From an uncultured Bacteroides sp. (GTDB lineage Bacteria; Bacteroidota; Bacteroidia; Bacteroidales; Bacteroidaceae): 27,361 nt of DNA. The stretch covers positions 1 to 27,361 of the forward strand of contig CAAFTU010000079.1 of NCBI GenBank assembly GCA_900766005.1. The letters are read 5' to 3'. Under the pieces are notes generated by a model. The model was not told the DNA's origin, did no database searches, and saw nothing but the letters and a program-made list of their open reading frames with translations. Shown one piece after another: positions 7,133-14,698 of the stretch (positions are counted from its first letter, which is position 1; the number at the start of each line of letters is the position of its first letter). The translations under genes were made by a program, and so were the position numbers.

Positions 7133-8104
7133 ATGGCACAAGTTAGCGTGAATATTACCAGCGAGGACCTTCAGAAGAGTGCTCGCAAGTACCGTAAGGA
7201 GTTGTTGCAGATGCCTGTATTGGGGTTGTCACGTTCTTTGCAGCACATGACCTTACGTCCGGGAATCCGTTATGCCGAGACTGTGGGTGAACTGTCGGGT
7301 GACATGCAGCTCGGACCGTACTCCGAAACCCGTGAGGATAACAGTGAGGTGGTGATCAATCCGCGCACCCTGTATACCTACTTCGGTTCTGTCGTGCGTA
7401 ATTTCTCACCGAACAAGATTTATCAGTCCATGTGGGGTTCCGACATTACCAAGGGCGAGGCGTTGAAGAATACCGAGATCACCCGTAAGGTGCTGGCGTA
7501 TCTGACCGCCCAGTTGGGCAAGAACCTGAATATGGTACTGTGGAATGCGGTCCGTAATGATTCGGGTGAGACTTCCAAGGATCTGTTCAATGGCTTTGAC
7601 ACCATTACTAAAAAAGAGCTGGATGGCAAAAAACTTTCTGAAGAGTTGGGCAACTACAAGGTCATTGAGGCGATTACCAAAGAAAATGCCGTCGATACGC
7701 TCAAAGCGGTCTGCATGGCGGCTGACGATATGCTGACCGAGGAGTCTTCGGTCAAGCTGTTTGTTCCGAAACATGTGCTTTTCGACTATTGTGAGGACTA
7801 CAAGAGCACTACAGGAGCGATCCCGTACAACCGTGAATACAAGCAGTACTATGTCGAGGGGTTTGACAATGTGAACATTGTGCCGTTGGCGAATAAGAAG
7901 AACAGTCCGTTCATCCACATGACGGTCAAGCGTAACATGCTGGTGGGTGTTAATCAGACCGGTGAGGAAGAGAACGTGGAGGTGGCACGCTTCAAGGCAT
8001 TTGTGCTCCAGTTCATCGCGACGATGTTTTTCGGTGTGGAGTTCGAGAGTTTGTCCAAGGAGCGTCTGCTGGTGGCATCCATTGATGGTACAACCCCGAT
8101 CTAA
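7133..8104 (+). CDS. Major capsid protein (probable HK97 fold)
   Basis: A 323-residue protein beginning MAQVSVN at 7133, one base after the protease stop. The frame is open further upstream into the protease gene, but that would give an unrelated extension, so the internal ATG is chosen. It follows a protease-scaffold gene, has a normal capsid length, and shows alternating strands and long helices (ITRKVLAYLTAQLGKNLNM) that suit an HK97-type subunit. A late segment (FKAFVLQFIATMFFGVEF) fits the body of the fold. It would form the shell hexamers and pentamers. Position is the main evidence; no short signature is diagnostic. A very strong ribosome site for the next gene starts 4 nt after the stop. 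Confidence 0.75.
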   Translation: MAQVSVNITSEDLQKSARKYRKELLQMPVLGLSRSLQHMTLRPGIRYAETVGELSGDMQLGPYSETREDNSEVVINPRTLYTYFGSVVRNFSPNKIYQSMWGSDITKGEALKNTEITRKVLAYLTAQLGKNLNMVLWNAVRNDSGETSKDLFNGFDTITKKELDGKKLSEELGNYKVIEAITKENAVDTLKAVCMAADDMLTEESSVKLFVPKHVLFDYCEDYKSTTGAIPYNREYKQYYVEGFDNVNIVPLANKKNSPFIHMTVKRNMLVGVNQTGEEENVEVARFKAFVLQFIATMFFGVEFESLSKERLLVASIDGTTPI

Positions 8105-8118
8105 AATAAGGAGGTGAT

Positions 8119-8733
8119 ATGGCAAAAGATTGTACGACAGCGGATATTTACCAGTCACTGAACTGGTGTGACGGTCAGACGGTGCTTCCGGGCATCCGTC
8201 CGAAGGTTTTCTTTCAGAAGAAATCCAATATTGCAGCTTGGCCCAAACTGCCCAAACTCGAAGAGGCGAAAAGCATGGGAGAGTTGGCGACTTACAAGGG
8301 TAATTTCACGATGGCGGCGGAAAAGAAGTGGCTTACGATCAATTCCTTGTCCGCCAAATCCAATGTGACTACCGAGGTGCAGGGAGAACGTCCGAGCACC
8401 ACGTCTTTGAACAAATGCACGATCAAGCATCCGGGTACTGAAGAAGATGCGGCGGGTTTTTGCCGTCAGGCGATGGCCGATGATCTGGTCTTTCTTGTAC
8501 AGCAGCGCAACGGCAAGTTCCGTGTGATGGGGTGTGAGGAGTTCGAGACAGTGACCAAGCCCGCCCAGGCATTGGGCGAGGGAGTAACCGGAGAGGCCGG
8601 TACCACGCTTGAGATAGAAGCGACCGATGTGTGCCCGGCTCCTTTCTATCCGGGTAAAATTGAGACGGAGGATGGGGATATCTCCGGTGCGGACGGTTCC
8701 GCATGGAGCGATTCTTCTTTGGATGAGCCTTGA
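8119..8733 (+). CDS. Probable tail tube (major tail) protein
   Basis: A 204-residue protein behind a near-perfect Shine-Dalgarno (AAGGAGGTGAT, then ATG), as expected for a protein made in many copies. The core reads FLVQQRNGKFRVMG, then TTLEIEATDVCPAPFYPGKI, a beta-rich pattern I associate with tail tube subunits of Bacteroidetes phages. The acidic, serine-rich tail (SGADGSAWSDSSLDEP) looks exposed. A terminator follows at once. Against the call, neither a sheath nor a tape-measure gene is visible nearby, so it might instead be a capsid decoration protein. It lies just after the major capsid gene, which either role would allow. Confidence 0.55.
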   Translation: MAKDCTTADIYQSLNWCDGQTVLPGIRPKVFFQKKSNIAAWPKLPKLEEAKSMGELATYKGNFTMAAEKKWLTINSLSAKSNVTTEVQGERPSTTSLNKCTIKHPGTEEDAAGFCRQAMADDLVFLVQQRNGKFRVMGCEEFETVTKPAQALGEGVTGEAGTTLEIEATDVCPAPFYPGKIETEDGDISGADGSAWSDSSLDEP

Positions 8734-8754
8734 TTCTTTAAGTTTATAAATCGG

Positions 8755-8790
8755 AGTGGTGGTGTGGCTGGTCTATGCCGCCACTTTTTT
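8755..8790 (+). terminator. Rho-independent terminator after the capsid/tail tube pair
   Basis: AGTGGTGGT (8755-8763) pairs with GCCGCCACT (8777-8785), with two G-T pairs, and is followed by a T-run to 8790. It may limit read-through so the two abundant virion proteins are made in excess of the genes downstream. Confidence 0.75.
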
Positions 8791-8803
8791 AATATTTTAA
8801 TAT

Positions 8804-9610
8804 ATGGATGAGAAATTGACTCATAAAATACAGGACTATCTGGATACACCGCCTTCTGAGCGTGATGTGGTGGCGGGTGCCACTCTGTTGTTGTCCTTGA
8901 ACCGTAATAAGATTTTGTTTCAGAATGTAATCCGCAAGCCGGAAAAGTTTGCCGATAAGGTGGAGTACGAATTGCGCAAGCACTTGAAAATCCGTTTGGA
9001 TGGAAAAACCGTATCTGATATCGCACTGATGAATATCACGGTCATACCTTCCGCACAACGGATCATAGACGGAGGTGTTCCGGTACTGGATGTGGATGAT
9101 GAGTTCCCGGAGGCGAATGTCGCCAAAGGCAGGCGTATGGATCATGACCGCCTTCCCCCTGAGATTCAACGTCTGTGGACGGATAACGGGGCGTTATGGT
9201 TTAAGATCAAAGAGTTGTTTGAGCAGCTGAAGGGCATGGAGTCGGCGCCGGCTTGTGACCGTTACGAATACCTGAAGCTGCTTGATGAAGCGGACAAGAA
9301 GTATCGTGCCAACCTGCAGGCATACGATGATTATAAGCCTGGTGATCCGGTGACGAAGACGGAAGATGCTTCCGGTCTGGACCCGGCTGAAATCGCTAAA
9401 AAAGTGGGTGCGGCACGCAAGTATCTGTCTGATAACAAGAAGAAGCTGGCGGAGTTGAAGGATACAGATGCCGGCAAGTTTACTGCCTTGTTGCAGAAGG
9501 TACAGCAGCGGTATGACTTCCTGATTGCTACCGGTAATGTGGTGGATGAGACACAGGCAGCGGAACTGGCGGCGGTGGGAGTGACCATCTCAACCGATGA
9601 AAAAGGTTAG
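8804..9610 (+). CDS. Conserved phage protein of unknown function (268 aa)
   Basis: A 268-residue soluble protein, unrecognised by name. Residues 1-110 are mixed and end in an acidic strand (VPVLDVDDEFPE). The middle and end are helical and rich in lysine, glutamate and alanine (ELFEQLKGMES, KKVGAARKYLSDNKKKLAEL, KFTALLQKVQQRYDFL), suggesting a helical bundle or coiled coil. It starts 13 nt after the terminator's T-run and its end overlaps the next gene by 14 nt. Position between the tail tube and terminase genes suggests a virion or assembly protein. No catalytic motif is visible. Confidence 0.7.
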   Translation: MDEKLTHKIQDYLDTPPSERDVVAGATLLLSLNRNKILFQNVIRKPEKFADKVEYELRKHLKIRLDGKTVSDIALMNITVIPSAQRIIDGGVPVLDVDDEFPEANVAKGRRMDHDRLPPEIQRLWTDNGALWFKIKELFEQLKGMESAPACDRYEYLKLLDEADKKYRANLQAYDDYKPGDPVTKTEDASGLDPAEIAKKVGAARKYLSDNKKKLAELKDTDAGKFTALLQKVQQRYDFLIATGNVVDETQAAELAAVGVTISTDEKG

Positions 9611-10097
9611 GCAACTGTTGCGGTCACTGTCCGAAGCACCCTTGCAAGCGTATTTGGATAACCGTGTGCAGCTATTCGACATCATCGAGATGATTCTGAG
9701 CGAGACTGGTCCGGCGGAGATTTACATCTCCACCTTTTCCACTTCCGAAGAGTTTCTCCGCCGGATCTATCGCTTGAAGCGGCGCGGTCAGCTTATCCGG
9801 GCTACCATGTTGGCGGACTTGAAAGCATCCCGTAAGACGGTCAATCTTTATACTTTCATAGCCAATGTGTTCGATGAAGTGTACTTGTCTGAAAATCATT
9901 CAAAAGTGATTCTCATTCAAAATGCAAGGTGGCAGGTGTCGATATGCACCTCACAGAATCAGACAAGGGGCAATCGTGTCGAGAGCGGAATCATCACAAC
10001 CGATCCCGCTGTTTTTATACAACTGAGAGAGCGTTACGCTCATATTATTAATACTAACGCTATACAACTGGATGGTCTATTCAACGGAACAACTTGA
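9597..10097 (+). CDS. Phospholipase D-fold protein, single domain, variant active site
   Basis: A 166-residue protein matching the C-terminal half of the phospholipase D-like (HKD) fold: AEIYISTFSTS at 40-50 as the first strand, LIRATMLADL at 66-75, then NHSKVILI with His101 and Lys103, TSQNQTRGNRVES at 118-130 with Ser119, Asn121 and Glu129, and a closing GIITTDPAVF. The usual Asp after HxK is replaced (the residue four further on is Gln108, then Asn109), so the site is atypical. At one domain it resembles dimeric Nuc-type nucleases rather than lipases. It overlaps the genes on both sides (14 and 26 nt), which ties it to the packaging operon. A nuclease or DNA-binding role in packaging is the likeliest reading; inactivity is also possible. 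Confidence 0.65.
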   Translation: MKKVRQLLRSLSEAPLQAYLDNRVQLFDIIEMILSETGPAEIYISTFSTSEEFLRRIYRLKRRGQLIRATMLADLKASRKTVNLYTFIANVFDEVYLSENHSKVILIQNARWQVSICTSQNQTRGNRVESGIITTDPAVFIQLRERYAHIINTNAIQLDGLFNGTT

Positions 10098-10353
10098 TCG
10101 GATCAGCGAGCTGGCGGCTCTGCTGACCCCTATATCCGATATGGCAGTGCTGCTTGATGTGGATGCGGACACGTTGCGTCTGGATATCCTTGACCGTAAT
10201 TCGCCTGTTTCCAGGGCGTATTATCACGCCAAAGCATCCACTGCACTGAAACTGCGTAGACAGGAGATCGAACTGGCGAATGTGGGCAGTCCGTTGGCGG
10301 TGTCGTTGACAAACGGTTATCTGTTGAATATGGACGCTGATGAAGATCTGTAA
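10072..10353 (+). CDS. Small conserved protein before the terminase (probable helix-turn-helix)
   Basis: A 93-residue protein overlapping the previous gene by 26 nt. Residues 15-55 (AALLTPISDMAVLLDVDAD, then TLRLDI, then SPVSRAYYHAK) read like a helix-turn-helix of the kind seen in small terminase-related proteins of Bacteroides phages, in which a rule such as DxDxLRxDI is followed by a helical tail carrying LRRQEIELANVGSPLAV. It sits directly before the small terminase gene, 5 nt away. It may help recognise DNA for packaging. The homology is from memory and moderate. Confidence 0.65.
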   Translation: MVYSTEQLDRISELAALLTPISDMAVLLDVDADTLRLDILDRNSPVSRAYYHAKASTALKLRRQEIELANVGSPLAVSLTNGYLLNMDADEDL

Positions 10354-10358
10354 TAACT

Positions 10359-10967
10359 ATGCCTGTACCTGCTACGATAGAAGTATGTGAGAAATATCTG
10401 TTCGCCGATGTCAACGAGATGGCGGCTGACGGCATTCCCGAACTGATTCAACAGCGGTTGATCCGGCTCCGGGATATGTATAATTACTGGTTACAGTTCC
10501 CGCGCAAAAAAGATTTGGAGATTGTGCAGGAACTGGAGTATCGCTACAAGATCAGCAAATCTTCCGCATACGATGATGTACGCATTATCAAGCGTCTGTT
10601 GGGTGATCTGGCCAAGACAACCAAGGATTACCATCGCTACAAGTTCTGCCAGATGATTGATGAGACCTTCGAAATGGCCCGGCGTATCAAGGATGCGCGC
10701 GCCATGGGGGCTGCCGCCAATTATTATGGCAAATACACCCAGTTGGATAAAGAAGACATCTTGGACAAAGGTTATGATAAGATTATAGTGCAGCCTTTCG
10801 AGCCGACGGATGATCCGACCGTGCTTGGCATCAAGCCTATTCCTAATGTCCGGGATAGAATTAAATCAAAGATTCAACAATATTGGTCTGACGATATTGA
10901 GGATGTGGACTTTGAAGAGGTTGAGTTCAATGAAGATGATATCTTTAATCCTAAACCGAAAGAATAA
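10359..10967 (+). CDS. terS: Terminase small subunit (probable)
   Basis: A 202-residue protein directly before the large terminase, with its stop sharing a base with the next ATG (TAATG). Residues 52-83 form a likely helix-turn-helix (IVQELEYRYKISKSSAYDD, then VRIIKRLLG), expected for recognition of phage DNA. The following helical stretch (RYKFCQMIDETFEMARRIK) may form the oligomer core. The C-terminal 35 residues are strongly acidic (DDIEDVDFEEVEFNEDD), as in several small terminases that contact the large subunit. The gene order and the DNA-binding motif together support the name; the sequence itself is not distinctive. Confidence 0.75.
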   Translation: MPVPATIEVCEKYLFADVNEMAADGIPELIQQRLIRLRDMYNYWLQFPRKKDLEIVQELEYRYKISKSSAYDDVRIIKRLLGDLAKTTKDYHRYKFCQMIDETFEMARRIKDARAMGAAANYYGKYTQLDKEDILDKGYDKIIVQPFEPTDDPTVLGIKPIPNVRDRIKSKIQQYWSDDIEDVDFEEVEFNEDDIFNPKPKE

Positions 10968-12574
10968 TGAAACAATACTTTAATGACCCTCAGCAGGAAG
11001 TGATGTACACGGCGGCCAAAGATTCGGTGATTGTGGGTGGTCGTGGTATCGGGAAAGGATTGATTCATGCGGCATGGAATTTGCGCAACATGCAGCGTAT
11101 GCCCGGTTCCATTACAGGATTTGTCGGTGCCAACTGCAAGCGTGTCTTGACTAATACGTTGCCCTCCATGCTGATACATTGGGAGAACTGGGGATTTAAG
11201 CGTGACCTGCATTGGTGTGTCGGTCGCAAGCCGCCGAAGTCATGGGGGTGGGGTGAGCCTATTTTTGAACCCGATAACTGGGAGAATATTCTATCCTTGT
11301 ATAACGGATCAATCGGCTATATCATTTCTCAGGACCGGAGCGGTACATCCAACTCGCATTCTTATGACGCACTGGATATTGACGAGGCCAAGTTTATTGA
11401 CTTCGAACAGCTGAAGGATGAGACACTTCCGGCCAATCGTGGTAACAAGCAGCATTTCGGGCATCACTTTTTTCACCATGGCATGTTGATCTCCTCTGAT
11501 ATGCCGGTCACTAAAAAAGGGTCTTGGTTCCTGGATTATGAGAAGAAGTGTGATCCCGAGCTGATTGAGGTAATACAGGGCGCTGTTTTTGAAATATGGA
11601 AGACCAAAGATAAAATCAAGAAGCTGGTTGCGGCAGGTAAGGAGATACCTGCTTATCTGCGTTCTTATCTCCGTACTCTTTCACGTGATCTGTGCCGGAT
11701 GCGTTCCGTAGCGGTCATGTACAAGGAATATTCAAGTATCTGGAACATGCAGGTGTTGGGTGAGAAGTGGGTTAATGACATGAAACGTGACCTGCCTCCG
11801 TTGACCTTCATGACGGCTATCCTGTGCAAGCGCATAGGCATCACCCGTGACGGATTCTATTCTTCGTTGCGTTCCGGTCACAAGTACAGTGCTACCAACT
11901 TTTCCTACCTTGACAGTTTGGAGTACAAGTTTGACAAGCTCAAGGTTCCCACTTCGTTGGCTGATGCCGATGTGGAGACTCAAATGCCCATCTGCATAGC
12001 TTTCGATTACAATGCGAATATCAACTGGCTGGTGGCAGGACAGCCGCAGGGGCGCAAGCTGAGAGTGCTCAAGTCCTTCTTTGTAAAGTACGAACGTAAG
12101 TTGCCTGAACTGGTGGATGATTTTTGTACTTATTACCGGCATCACAAGCGTAAGAAGGTGGTGTTTTACTATGACAGTACGGCATTGGGTTCCAATTATG
12201 CAGTCAATGATCAGGATTTCAGGTGGGTTATTGCGCATGAGTTCCGCAAGCGTGGCTGGCAGGTGGATGAAGTGTATATAGGCAAGCCTATGAGTCACAT
12301 TGAGAAATATCTGCTGGTCAACCGTATGTTGTCCGGACAGGCGAATCTTATACCTTTCTTTAACGAGCAGAATAATGAAGATCTGCTGATATCCATCCAG
12401 ACGGCAGGTGTGTACAATGGGGGCAAGGACAAACGGGGTGAGAAGCTGGCGGAAACGGAGGAGGACCGGCTTGAAGGGCGTACCGATGGCTCCGATGCGT
12501 TTGATACCTTGTGTATCGGTTGTGAGAAATTTCCACATACCCATATCAACCTGTTTGTTACTTCCGCGTTGTAG
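10967..12574 (+). CDS. terL: Terminase large subunit (packaging ATPase and nuclease)
   Basis: A 535-residue motor that cuts concatemers and pumps DNA into proheads. The ATPase shows Walker A GGRGIGKG at 24-31 and Walker B ALDIDE with Asp139 and Glu140. A later serine (LISSDMP) fits the coupling motif. The RNase H-like nuclease has Asp347 in IAFDYNAN, Asp403 in VFYYDST, and Asp510 and Asp513 in GSDAFD. Length is usual for the family. A terminator follows within 30 nt. Notably, the portal gene is not next: more than 9 kb of other genes come between. Confidence 0.93.
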   Translation: MKQYFNDPQQEVMYTAAKDSVIVGGRGIGKGLIHAAWNLRNMQRMPGSITGFVGANCKRVLTNTLPSMLIHWENWGFKRDLHWCVGRKPPKSWGWGEPIFEPDNWENILSLYNGSIGYIISQDRSGTSNSHSYDALDIDEAKFIDFEQLKDETLPANRGNKQHFGHHFFHHGMLISSDMPVTKKGSWFLDYEKKCDPELIEVIQGAVFEIWKTKDKIKKLVAAGKEIPAYLRSYLRTLSRDLCRMRSVAVMYKEYSSIWNMQVLGEKWVNDMKRDLPPLTFMTAILCKRIGITRDGFYSSLRSGHKYSATNFSYLDSLEYKFDKLKVPTSLADADVETQMPICIAFDYNANINWLVAGQPQGRKLRVLKSFFVKYERKLPELVDDFCTYYRHHKRKKVVFYYDSTALGSNYAVNDQDFRWVIAHEFRKRGWQVDEVYIGKPMSHIEKYLLVNRMLSGQANLIPFFNEQNNEDLLISIQTAGVYNGGKDKRGEKLAETEEDRLEGRTDGSDAFDTLCIGCEKFPHTHINLFVTSAL

Positions 12575-12599
12575 AGATTACCGAAGTGTATATCTCATT

Positions 12600-12628
12600 A
12601 CCGTGCATCATATGATGTGCGGTTTTTT
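12600..12628 (+). terminator. Rho-independent terminator after terL
   Basis: ACCGTGCATCAT (12600-12611) pairs with ATGATGTGCGGT (12612-12623), with two G-T pairs, followed by a T-run to 12628. Confidence 0.8.
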
Positions 12629-13325
12629 TGTCCTAGTTTGCGGCATACCGTCCGCTTGGTAATAATAAGTTACATATTCCGCTGCTTTTTGGGGGTGGGT
12701 AATGATTTTTTCGATAGCGCGGTGGGGGGTACGCTTCGCTAGTTCCGCACAAAGTGCGGGTGAAAAAGGCTGTAAATGCTTGGTAAATAGGCAATCATTT
12801 TTTTGAGCACTGGAAAACTGAGATTTTCAGCGTAAAAACAGGGCTTTTTAAAATGTAATTCATTGTTTTCCAATATGCTATCACCCTATCGTGCGTGCGA
12901 AAATCCGCTGGCTATGCTTTCATTATAGCCGAATACCGGATTTTCGCACGCACGATAGCAGCGGTAAAAGAACACTCGTTAGTTCTTTTGATGTGGTTTG
13001 TCTCTTTCTCTCTTTCCTGCCTGTCGCCCTTGTTTGTCGCTCTCCCCCGTGATATGTATCTCCTTTATACTGCGAAGGTAAATGTTCCATGCCACATGCC
13101 AAGTTCAGGCTCTGTTCTGAAAAAAATCTCCACCCTGAAGGGTAGTATTCAAGCCGTTGGTTTTTCTGAAAACTTGTCTTTATGTGTCCTGTAACACCTT
13201 CTGATGCAGCATAAAGGCGAAACATACCCCGAGCGATAGCGACGGAATAAAAAAAAGCTCCAGGCAGGGAGAAAGAGGTTAAAGGCTCACACCCTCCGGG
13301 CTTCAAGTTCAAGAATTTAAATGAT
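12629..13325. other. Noncoding region resembling a conjugative transposon segment
   Basis: About 700 bases with no convincing gene. It holds a small hairpin (CCGCACAAAGTGCGG near 12746), a perfect 22-bp inverted repeat (12886-12958), and a long A/G-rich stretch leading to the phosphoribosyltransferase. The text from about 13080 to 13310 resembles, from memory, the untranslated leader that precedes similar genes in CTnDOT-type elements. On the minus strand, TACCTTCG (13076-13083) is one base off a Bacteroides -7 box, so a transcript could run leftwards towards the inverted repeat. No open frame of note follows that start. Confidence 0.5.
12886..12958. repeat. Perfect 22-bp inverted repeat with nested hairpin
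   Basis: 12886-12907 is the exact reverse complement of 12937-12958. The 29-nt loop contains a second pair, GGCTAT (12910-12915) with ATAGCC (12925-12930). No T-run follows on either strand, so it is not an ordinary terminator. Possible roles are a recombination or transfer-origin site, a processing signal or a remnant. Confidence 0.9.
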
Positions 13326-13886
13326 ATGATTATGGCACAGAAAATCAACGATTACTATTTGAAACAGTGGCAAAAGCCGATAATCTCTTTTTTCGATTAT
13401 TTGCCGATAAAGTACGAAGCTACCGAAAAGGAATGGCAGATACGGCAATTGATATGGGATTTTAAGGACGGCAGACGTAGCGGCAAGGTGGCGGAACTGG
13501 TGGCTAGGCAGATACGGGCGCAGTTCGGTAGTTTGTGTGATACGATAACATTTGCCTGTATTCCTGCCTGTACGGCGGTGGCGAATGCTATCCGTTATGA
13601 GGAATTTGCGGAAGAGGTGTGCCGTTTGACGGGTGCTACCAACGCATACAAGGCGATAACCATTGAGGGGGAACGGCTTGCCGTTCATGAGAACCAAAAC
13701 GGAAAAAATATTGAGTCGGTGCATATCATTAAGTTTAATCGGGATTTTTTCAACGGAAAAAAGGTGCTTCTTTTCGATGATATTATAACCCGTGGCTTTT
13801 CTTATGCCCGTTTTGCGTGCGAGATTGAAAATTTCGGTGCTGAAGTGTTGGGAGGTTATTTTTTAGGTAGAACATTATTAAAATAA
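13326..13886 (+). CDS. ComF-like phosphoribosyltransferase
   Basis: A 186-residue protein of the phosphoribosyltransferase fold. The PRPP-binding loop is clear at residues 147-159: VLLFDDIITRGFS with the acidic pair Asp151-Asp152. Residues 72-82 (DTITFACIPAC) match the strand-turn that precedes it in ComF-type proteins. There is no Cys-rich N-terminal domain as in ComF itself. ATG codons at 13326 and 13332 are both possible starts. The next gene, a RadC protein, begins at the very next base, so the pair is an operon. I recall the same pair in Bacteroides conjugative transposons, where their task is unknown. A nucleotide-salvage or signalling function is possible. Confidence 0.78.
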   Translation: MIMAQKINDYYLKQWQKPIISFFDYLPIKYEATEKEWQIRQLIWDFKDGRRSGKVAELVARQIRAQFGSLCDTITFACIPACTAVANAIRYEEFAEEVCRLTGATNAYKAITIEGERLAVHENQNGKNIESVHIIKFNRDFFNGKKVLLFDDIITRGFSYARFACEIENFGAEVLGGYFLGRTLLK

Positions 13887-14462
13887 ATGGGTATGAATAC
13901 ATTATTTGATAGAGATTACAGGGCGTTGAATCAGAGTGAGTTAATTTATAAGGTGACGAACCGTAGGGAGTTTTCCAAACAGGAAAATATGACTTTTGAA
14001 GAAGTTTTGGAAAGTCTGACACCGGCACGCAGGGAAGTAGCCGAAGCTGTTATCGAATTATACAAGAGATGCAAGAACAAAGAGCCGGAAAAGATATTGA
14101 GCAGCAAGGATATATATAATTATATGTATCCTGTCATGACCGATTTGAAACAGGAGGAATTTTGGGTGGTTTTTATAAACCACTCCCATAAGGTAATCAA
14201 AAGGAAGAGAATATCAATCGGTAGAATTGATTCCACAATGGTGGATGTACGGTTGGTATTGAAAGAGGCTTTGTCTTGTTGTGCGGTGGCAATGGTGGTT
14301 TTGCATAATCATCCGTCAGGAGCGGTCAACCCCAGCAGGCAGGATGATGATGTAACAGAAAAGCTGTCTAAAGCAGGAAAGTTGATGGAGGTTGAGTTAA
14401 TGGACCATGTGATTTTTGGGAATGGGACATATTACTCTTACAGGGATGAGGGGAAATTGTGA
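13887..14462 (+). CDS. radC: RadC-family JAMM/MPN+ protein
   Basis: A 191-residue member of the RadC (JAB1/MPN+) family. The full metal motif is present: a glutamate in EEFWVVF (90-91), then His140-x-His142, seven residues, Ser150, two residues, Asp153. This is the zinc protease arrangement, in which the Glu activates water. HNHPSG at 140-145 is the family hallmark. The helix-hairpin-helix region of classical RadC is replaced by a short helical N-terminus, as in plasmid and transposon copies. The gene abuts the phosphoribosyltransferase with no gap. Despite the name, DNA repair activity is doubtful for the family; in mobile elements it may act on a modified protein. Two hairpins follow. Confidence 0.88.
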   Translation: MGMNTLFDRDYRALNQSELIYKVTNRREFSKQENMTFEEVLESLTPARREVAEAVIELYKRCKNKEPEKILSSKDIYNYMYPVMTDLKQEEFWVVFINHSHKVIKRKRISIGRIDSTMVDVRLVLKEALSCCAVAMVVLHNHPSGAVNPSRQDDDVTEKLSKAGKLMEVELMDHVIFGNGTYYSYRDEGKL

Positions 14463-14474
14463 TAGGGAAGAAAG

Positions 14475-14496
14475 AGCCTGTCTTTAGGGGCAGGCT
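14475..14496 (+). terminator. Hairpin after radC
   Basis: AGCCTG (14475-14480) pairs with CAGGCT (14491-14496). No T-run follows directly, so it is only a weak candidate by itself and may act with the hairpin at 14507-14554. Confidence 0.35.
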
Positions 14497-14506
14497 TGAA
14501 AATTTG

Positions 14507-14572
14507 CCGTCGGCTGCCGCCGCGCTCACAAGTTCACACGACGGCAGCCGACGGGACAGCGGAATTTTTTTT
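14507..14572 (+). terminator. Long GC-rich hairpin and T-run after radC
   Basis: CCGTCGGCTGCCG (14507-14519) pairs exactly with 14542-14554 across a 22-nt loop. A T-run lies at 14565-14572, about 10 nt past the stem, so termination is likely but the form is not classical. I recall similar hairpins after the equivalent gene in CTnDOT-like elements. Confidence 0.55.
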
Positions 14573-14603
14573 GTTTTTCCGTTCCTTCAACCACGGAGGG
14601 GAT

Positions 14604-14621
14604 GATATAAAAAATAATATC
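14604..14621 (+). promoter_or_regulatory. Candidate operator upstream of hicA
   Basis: GATAT, 8 bases, ATATC. It has the same half-sites and the same spacing as the palindrome at 14648-14665, with centres 44 bp apart. It lies just upstream of the -33 box. Confidence 0.5.
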
Positions 14622-14637
14622 ATTTTATGCGTTTTTA

Positions 14638-14669
14638 TTTGGTGAATGATATAAATATTTATATCTTTG
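14638..14669 (+). promoter_or_regulatory. Promoter of the hicA-hicB pair
   Basis: TTTG at 14638-14641, a 20-nt spacer, then TATCTTTG at 14662-14669, a full match to the Bacteroides consensus. Start of transcription is expected about 25 nt before the hicA ATG at 14699. Confidence 0.7.
14648..14665 (+). promoter_or_regulatory. Perfect 18-bp palindrome over the hicA promoter (operator)
   Basis: GATATAAATATTTATATC is its own reverse complement and covers the spacer and first half of the -7 box. The HicB protein here has a helix-turn-helix, so it likely binds this site and shuts the promoter. Confidence 0.65.
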
Positions 14670-14698
14670 TGGAGTCAAACAATAACAATAAACACATA

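Noticed and set aside
7406..8158. 250-codon reverse-strand frame opposite the capsid gene
   Set aside because: Shadow of the capsid gene, crossing its stop and the start of the next gene; no independent support.
11732..12544. 270-codon reverse-strand frame opposite the terminase nuclease domain
   Set aside because: The forward frame has all terminase motifs; this is its complement.
12895..13194. 99-codon forward frame beginning in the inverted repeat
   Set aside because: It starts inside the 22-bp repeat and has no ribosome site or recognisable protein character.
13326..14462. Complete conjugative transposon at this position
   Set aside because: No integrase, relaxase or transfer genes surround the module, so only a fragment is present.
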